A DNA stretch of 64,000 nucleotides, taken from assembly GCF_001898115.1 (NCBI RefSeq), contig NZ_MKSQ01000026.1, positions 563,184-627,183 of the forward strand. The letters run 5' to 3'. Both the position numbers and the translations under genes were made by a program. Below, in pieces: positions 61,096-64,000 of this stretch. Source of the DNA: Allobosea sp. 67-29. Lineage in GTDB: Bacteria; Pseudomonadota; Alphaproteobacteria; Rhizobiales; Beijerinckiaceae. The notes beneath the pieces were generated by a model, which did no database searches, was not told the DNA's origin, and worked only from the letters and a program-made list of their open reading frames with translations. Each line of letters starts with the position of its first letter. Position 1 is the stretch's first letter.

Positions 61096-61964
61096 GCGCT
61101 TCATCGAACCCGGTGCAGGGCGGGCTGCCGCGCCGCCGCCTGCTCAAGAACCCGCCGCACTGGACGACGGTGCTCGCCGTCCTCGTCCTCCTGGCCATCG
61201 TCGCGATGGCTGTCTTCGCACCGCTCCTCGCCAATTTCGAGCCGACCAAGCTCAATGCGGCGATGCGGCTCAAGCCTTCCTCGAACATCTACTGGCTGGG
61301 CACGGACTCGTTCGGCCGGGACCTCTATTCGCGCGTGGTCTATGGCGCGCGGGTCTCGCTGCTGGTCGGCGCGGGCGTCGCAGCGGGCGCGATCCTGATC
61401 GGCCTGCCGCTCGGTCTGATCGCCGGCTGGTACCGGGCCATCGATGGCGTGCTGATGCGGATGATGGACGGGCTGATGGCGATCCCCGGCATCCTGCTCG
61501 CCATCGCCATCGTCGCGCTCGTCCGCGGCGGGCTCCTCACCGTCATCATCGCGATCATGATCCCGGCGATCCCGCAGGTGGTGCGGCTGGTCCGGGCGCG
61601 CGTCATCGCGGCGCGCGAGGAGACCTATGTCGATGCGGCGATGCTGCTCGGCACGCCCCCGGCCAAGCTGATCTGGAAGCACCTGCTGCCGACGACGATC
61701 GCGCCGCTGATCGTGCAGGGCACCTATATGTATGCCTCCGCCATCCTGACCGAAGCTGCGCTCTCCTTCCTCGGCGTCGGCATCGGCACGGAGATCCCGA
61801 GCTGGGGCAACATCATGGCCGAGGGGCGGCTCTATTTCGCGATCAATCACTGGCTGGTGTTCTGGCCGGCGATCGTGCTGTCGGCCTGCATCCTGTCGAT
61901 CAACCTGCTCGGCGACGCGCTGCGCGACCGGCTCGATCCGAAGATGCAGGGGAGGGCCCCGTGA
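61092..61964 (+). CDS. ABC transporter permease, DppC type
   Basis: A 290-residue inner-membrane permease. ATG 61092 overlaps the previous stop. The DppC hallmark WLGTDSFGRDLYSRVVYGAR is near residue 75, followed by the EAA loop (YVDAAMLLGTPPAKLIWKHL, LP) and C-terminal INLLGDALRDRLDPKM. It pairs with the DppB-type permease upstream and overlaps the ATPase gene start (GTGA). Confidence 0.94.
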   Translation: MSASSNPVQGGLPRRRLLKNPPHWTTVLAVLVLLAIVAMAVFAPLLANFEPTKLNAAMRLKPSSNIYWLGTDSFGRDLYSRVVYGARVSLLVGAGVAAGAILIGLPLGLIAGWYRAIDGVLMRMMDGLMAIPGILLAIAIVALVRGGLLTVIIAIMIPAIPQVVRLVRARVIAAREETYVDAAMLLGTPPAKLIWKHLLPTTIAPLIVQGTYMYASAILTEAALSFLGVGIGTEIPSWGNIMAEGRLYFAINHWLVFWPAIVLSACILSINLLGDALRDRLDPKMQGRAP

Positions 61965-63637
61965 CAGAAACCACCGCTCCCACCCCGCCCGTGCTCTCGA
62001 TCCGCGACCTCAAGGTCGCGACGCGCGGGCGCGAGCCTTCCGAGATTCTCAAGGGCATCAGCTTCGACATCCAGCCCGGCGAGACGCTCTGCCTCGTCGG
62101 CGAATCCGGCTCGGGCAAGTCGGTGACCTCGCTGGTGGCGATGGACCTCTTGCCGCGCGACGAATTGCGGACGACCGGCGGCACGGTCCTGCTCAACGGC
62201 GAGGACATCCTCACCGCGACGCCGTCCCGGACCAAGGCGCTGCGCGGCGCCGAGATGGCGATGATCTTCCAGGAGCCGATGACGGCGCTGAACCCGGTAC
62301 TGACCATCGGGCTGCAGATGGACGAGGTCTATTGGGCGCACACGAAGATGCGTCCGAAGGAACGTAAGGAAGCCGCGCTCGCCGCCTTCGAGGCAGTGCA
62401 TCTGCCCGATCCGGCACGGATCTATGACAGCTACCCCCACCAGCTCTCCGGCGGCCAGCGCCAGCGTGTGATGATCGCGATGGCCTTGGCGCTGAAGCCG
62501 AAGCTGCTGATCGCCGACGAGCCGACCACGGCGCTCGACGTCACCACGCAGAAGCAGATCCTCGGCCTGATCCGCGAATTGCAGGACAAGCAGAACACCG
62601 CCGTCCTGTTCATCACCCACGACATGGGCGTGGTCGTCGACATCGCCGACCGGGTCTGCGTAATGCGTCGCGGCGAGATCGTCGAGACCGGTCCGGTCGA
62701 GCAGGTGCTGAGCCGGCCGCGCGAGGGCTACACGCGTGACCTGCTGCAAGCCGTGCCGTCGCTGGTCCCGCGCGCGCCGCGCGTCGGGGCGAAGGAAGCG
62801 GAGGCCGTCGTCGAGATCCGCAACCTCGAAAAGACCTTCAGCTTCGGCTCCCTGCTCGGCAAGCTCATGGGTCGGGATATCCGTACCGTGCGCGCCGTGA
62901 AAGATGTCAGCCTCCGGCTGGAACGCGGGCGCACGCTCGGCATCGTCGGCGAAAGCGGTTCGGGCAAGTCGACGGTCGCCCGCTGCCTGCTTCGGTTGGA
63001 GCACCCCACCGGCGGCGAGATCCGGGTCAACGGCCAGGACATCGCGCCGCTTCAGGGCCAGGCGGCGCTGGCACCGGCGCGGCGACGCGTGCAGATGGTG
63101 TTCCAGGACCCGAACCGCTCGCTCAATCCGCGCCTGCGCATCGGCGAGAGCCTGATCGAGGGGCCTTTGAATCTGGGTGAGGACCGCGCCGCGGCGCTGC
63201 ATCGCGCCGGCGAGCTGATCGAGGTGGTCGGCCTGCCCAGCACCAGCCTCGGCCGCTTCCCGCATCAGTTCTCCGGCGGCCAGCGCCAGCGTATCGCGAT
63301 CGCGCGTGCCTTGATGATGGAGCCCGAGGTCATCGTCGCGGATGAGGCCGTCTCGGCGCTCGACGTTTCCGTGCAGGCGCAGGTGCTCGACCTCCTTGCC
63401 GAGATCCAGGAGCGGCGCAACCTCGCCGTGCTGTTCATCACGCACGACCTACGCGTCGCCGCCCAGATCTGTGACGAGGTGATGGTGATGCAGCGTGGCC
63501 GCGTCGTCGAGAACGGCCCCGCCGCCGAGGTGCTGGCCAACCCGCGCCATGAGTATACACAAGCCTTGATCAACGCGGCGCCAGGGCGGGACTGGGATTT
63601 CACCGCCGGGCGCCGCATCGCCGGAGCCGACGCATGA
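61961..63637 (+). CDS. dipeptide ABC transporter ATP-binding protein, fused double ATPase
   Basis: A 558-residue cytoplasmic protein with two ABC ATPase domains. Domain 1: Walker A GESGSGKS (47-54), signature LSGGQRQRVMIAMAL, Walker B LLIADEPTTALD. Domain 2: Walker A GESGSGKS (330-337), signature FSGGQRQRIAIARAL, Walker B VIVADEAVSALDVS. GTG 61961 overlaps the DppC stop. Powers the permease pair. The nitrilase gene overlaps its stop by 4 bases. Confidence 0.95.
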   Translation: MTETTAPTPPVLSIRDLKVATRGREPSEILKGISFDIQPGETLCLVGESGSGKSVTSLVAMDLLPRDELRTTGGTVLLNGEDILTATPSRTKALRGAEMAMIFQEPMTALNPVLTIGLQMDEVYWAHTKMRPKERKEAALAAFEAVHLPDPARIYDSYPHQLSGGQRQRVMIAMALALKPKLLIADEPTTALDVTTQKQILGLIRELQDKQNTAVLFITHDMGVVVDIADRVCVMRRGEIVETGPVEQVLSRPREGYTRDLLQAVPSLVPRAPRVGAKEAEAVVEIRNLEKTFSFGSLLGKLMGRDIRTVRAVKDVSLRLERGRTLGIVGESGSGKSTVARCLLRLEHPTGGEIRVNGQDIAPLQGQAALAPARRRVQMVFQDPNRSLNPRLRIGESLIEGPLNLGEDRAAALHRAGELIEVVGLPSTSLGRFPHQFSGGQRQRIAIARALMMEPEVIVADEAVSALDVSVQAQVLDLLAEIQERRNLAVLFITHDLRVAAQICDEVMVMQRGRVVENGPAAEVLANPRHEYTQALINAAPGRDWDFTAGRRIAGADA

Positions 63638-64000
63638 TATCCGCCAGCCTCGTCCAGCTCGACGTGCAGTCTTTGGCGCCGGCCGAGAACTTGCGGCGCA
63701 TCCACGAGTTCGTTGCCGCGGAAGCGGCCCGAGGCGCCCAGCTCATCCTGTTCCCGGAACTGTCCAATACAGGCTATGTCGAGCCGCTCGTGCCGGGCGG
63801 TCCACTGGTCAGCGAGGTGCCGCATTTCGGCGCCGCGCTCTACGAGGCCTGCGCCGCGCCGGATGGCGAGGAGATCAAGGCGCTGGTCGCGCTCGCGGCG
63901 AAGCATCGCGTGCATCTCGTGATCGGGCTCGGCCTGCGCGACGGTCTGCGCGCGGGCGTGATGCGCAACGCCTCGCTGCTGATCGGGCCGGAGGGCGTGC
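63634..64000 (+). CDS. nitrilase-superfamily amidohydrolase, cut by the window end
   Basis: The first 122 residues of a carbon-nitrogen hydrolase. ATG 63634 overlaps the ATPase stop (ATGA). The catalytic Glu is in LILFPELSNTGYVEP, the usual first motif. The Lys and Cys of the triad lie beyond position 64000. Nitrilase-family enzymes hydrolyse amides or nitriles (omega-amidase, beta-ureidopropionase or carbamoylputrescine type), which fits the aminotransferase and the amide-type transporter of the same operon. Confidence 0.9.
   Translation, partial: MISASLVQLDVQSLAPAENLRRIHEFVAAEAARGAQLILFPELSNTGYVEPLVPGGPLVSEVPHFGAALYEACAAPDGEEIKALVALAAKHRVHLVIGLGLRDGLRAGVMRNASLLIGPEGV

Overview
The window is high-GC DNA from an alphaproteobacterium of the order Hyphomicrobiales (Rhizobiales). 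I infer a Bosea-like or related soil genus from the gene families present: Usg, DUF982, DUF1488, DUF2312/GapR, CarD, DUF882 beside an L,D-transpeptidase, fused TAXI-TRAP permeases and many solute-binding-protein transporters. The genus is inference only. The DNA looks chromosomal (groESL, rpmJ, hisE, pyk, kdsD, two tRNA-Arg genes) with uptake and catabolic operons set between housekeeping genes.

Layout. 0.1-8.8 kb (+): a dipeptide-type ABC transporter (SBP, two permeases, a double ATPase) in one tight operon with an M20 hydrolase, a second M20-fold protein and an M24-fold protein; the last two lack key metal ligands. 8.9-9.3 kb (-): a cupin. 9.8-14.0 kb (-): a complete sugar-type ABC transporter. 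14.6-16.9 kb (-): groES-groEL and a small gene, under a CIRCE operator and a sigma-32-like promoter. 17.1-23.8 kb: mostly small genes (usg, DUF982, PAP2 phosphatase, cold-shock protein, transglutaminase-like protein, several short hypotheticals, DUF1488), an AT-rich patch with inverted repeats, a small membrane gene broken by one stop codon, and an 817-bp IS5-family element. 24.1-26.2 kb: tRNA-Arg(ACG), hisE, a glycine-zipper lipoprotein, rpmJ and a TPR protein. 26.3-29.5 kb (-): glycerate 2-kinase, DUF1036 and pyruvate kinase, an operon leading from glycerate to pyruvate. 29.8 kb: gapR. 30.0-33.0 kb (-): TAXI-TRAP transporter. 33.3-35.7 kb: azoreductase divergent from a LysR regulator, then a GST. 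35.7-41.2 kb (-): a DUF882 peptidase, an L,D-transpeptidase and a sigma-54 response regulator, suggesting an envelope theme. 41.4-46.5 kb: M3 oligopeptidase, outer-membrane barrel protein, arabinose-5-phosphate isomerase and a MerR regulator. 46.8-52.0 kb (+): SUV3-like RNA helicase, S4 RNA-binding protein, ferredoxin and CarD. 52.1-54.3 kb (-): M48 lipoprotein protease and an SNase-like protein. 54.3 kb: tRNA-Arg(CCT). 54.5-64.0 kb: an RpiR regulator divergent from a second catabolic and uptake operon (class III aminotransferase, M81 hydrolase, dipeptide-type ABC transporter, and a nitrilase-family amidase cut by the window end).

The two Dpp-type operons each pair a transporter with amide- or peptide-cleaving folds, so each probably imports and breaks down a specific small amide or peptide-like compound. 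The best candidates for something undescribed are: the first operon with its two metal-ligand-poor peptidase-fold proteins; the IS5 transposase start codon buried in a 13-bp inverted repeat; the probable CTG start of groES; the small-gene cluster with an in-frame TAG and an AT-rich operator region; and the long structured leader of carD.
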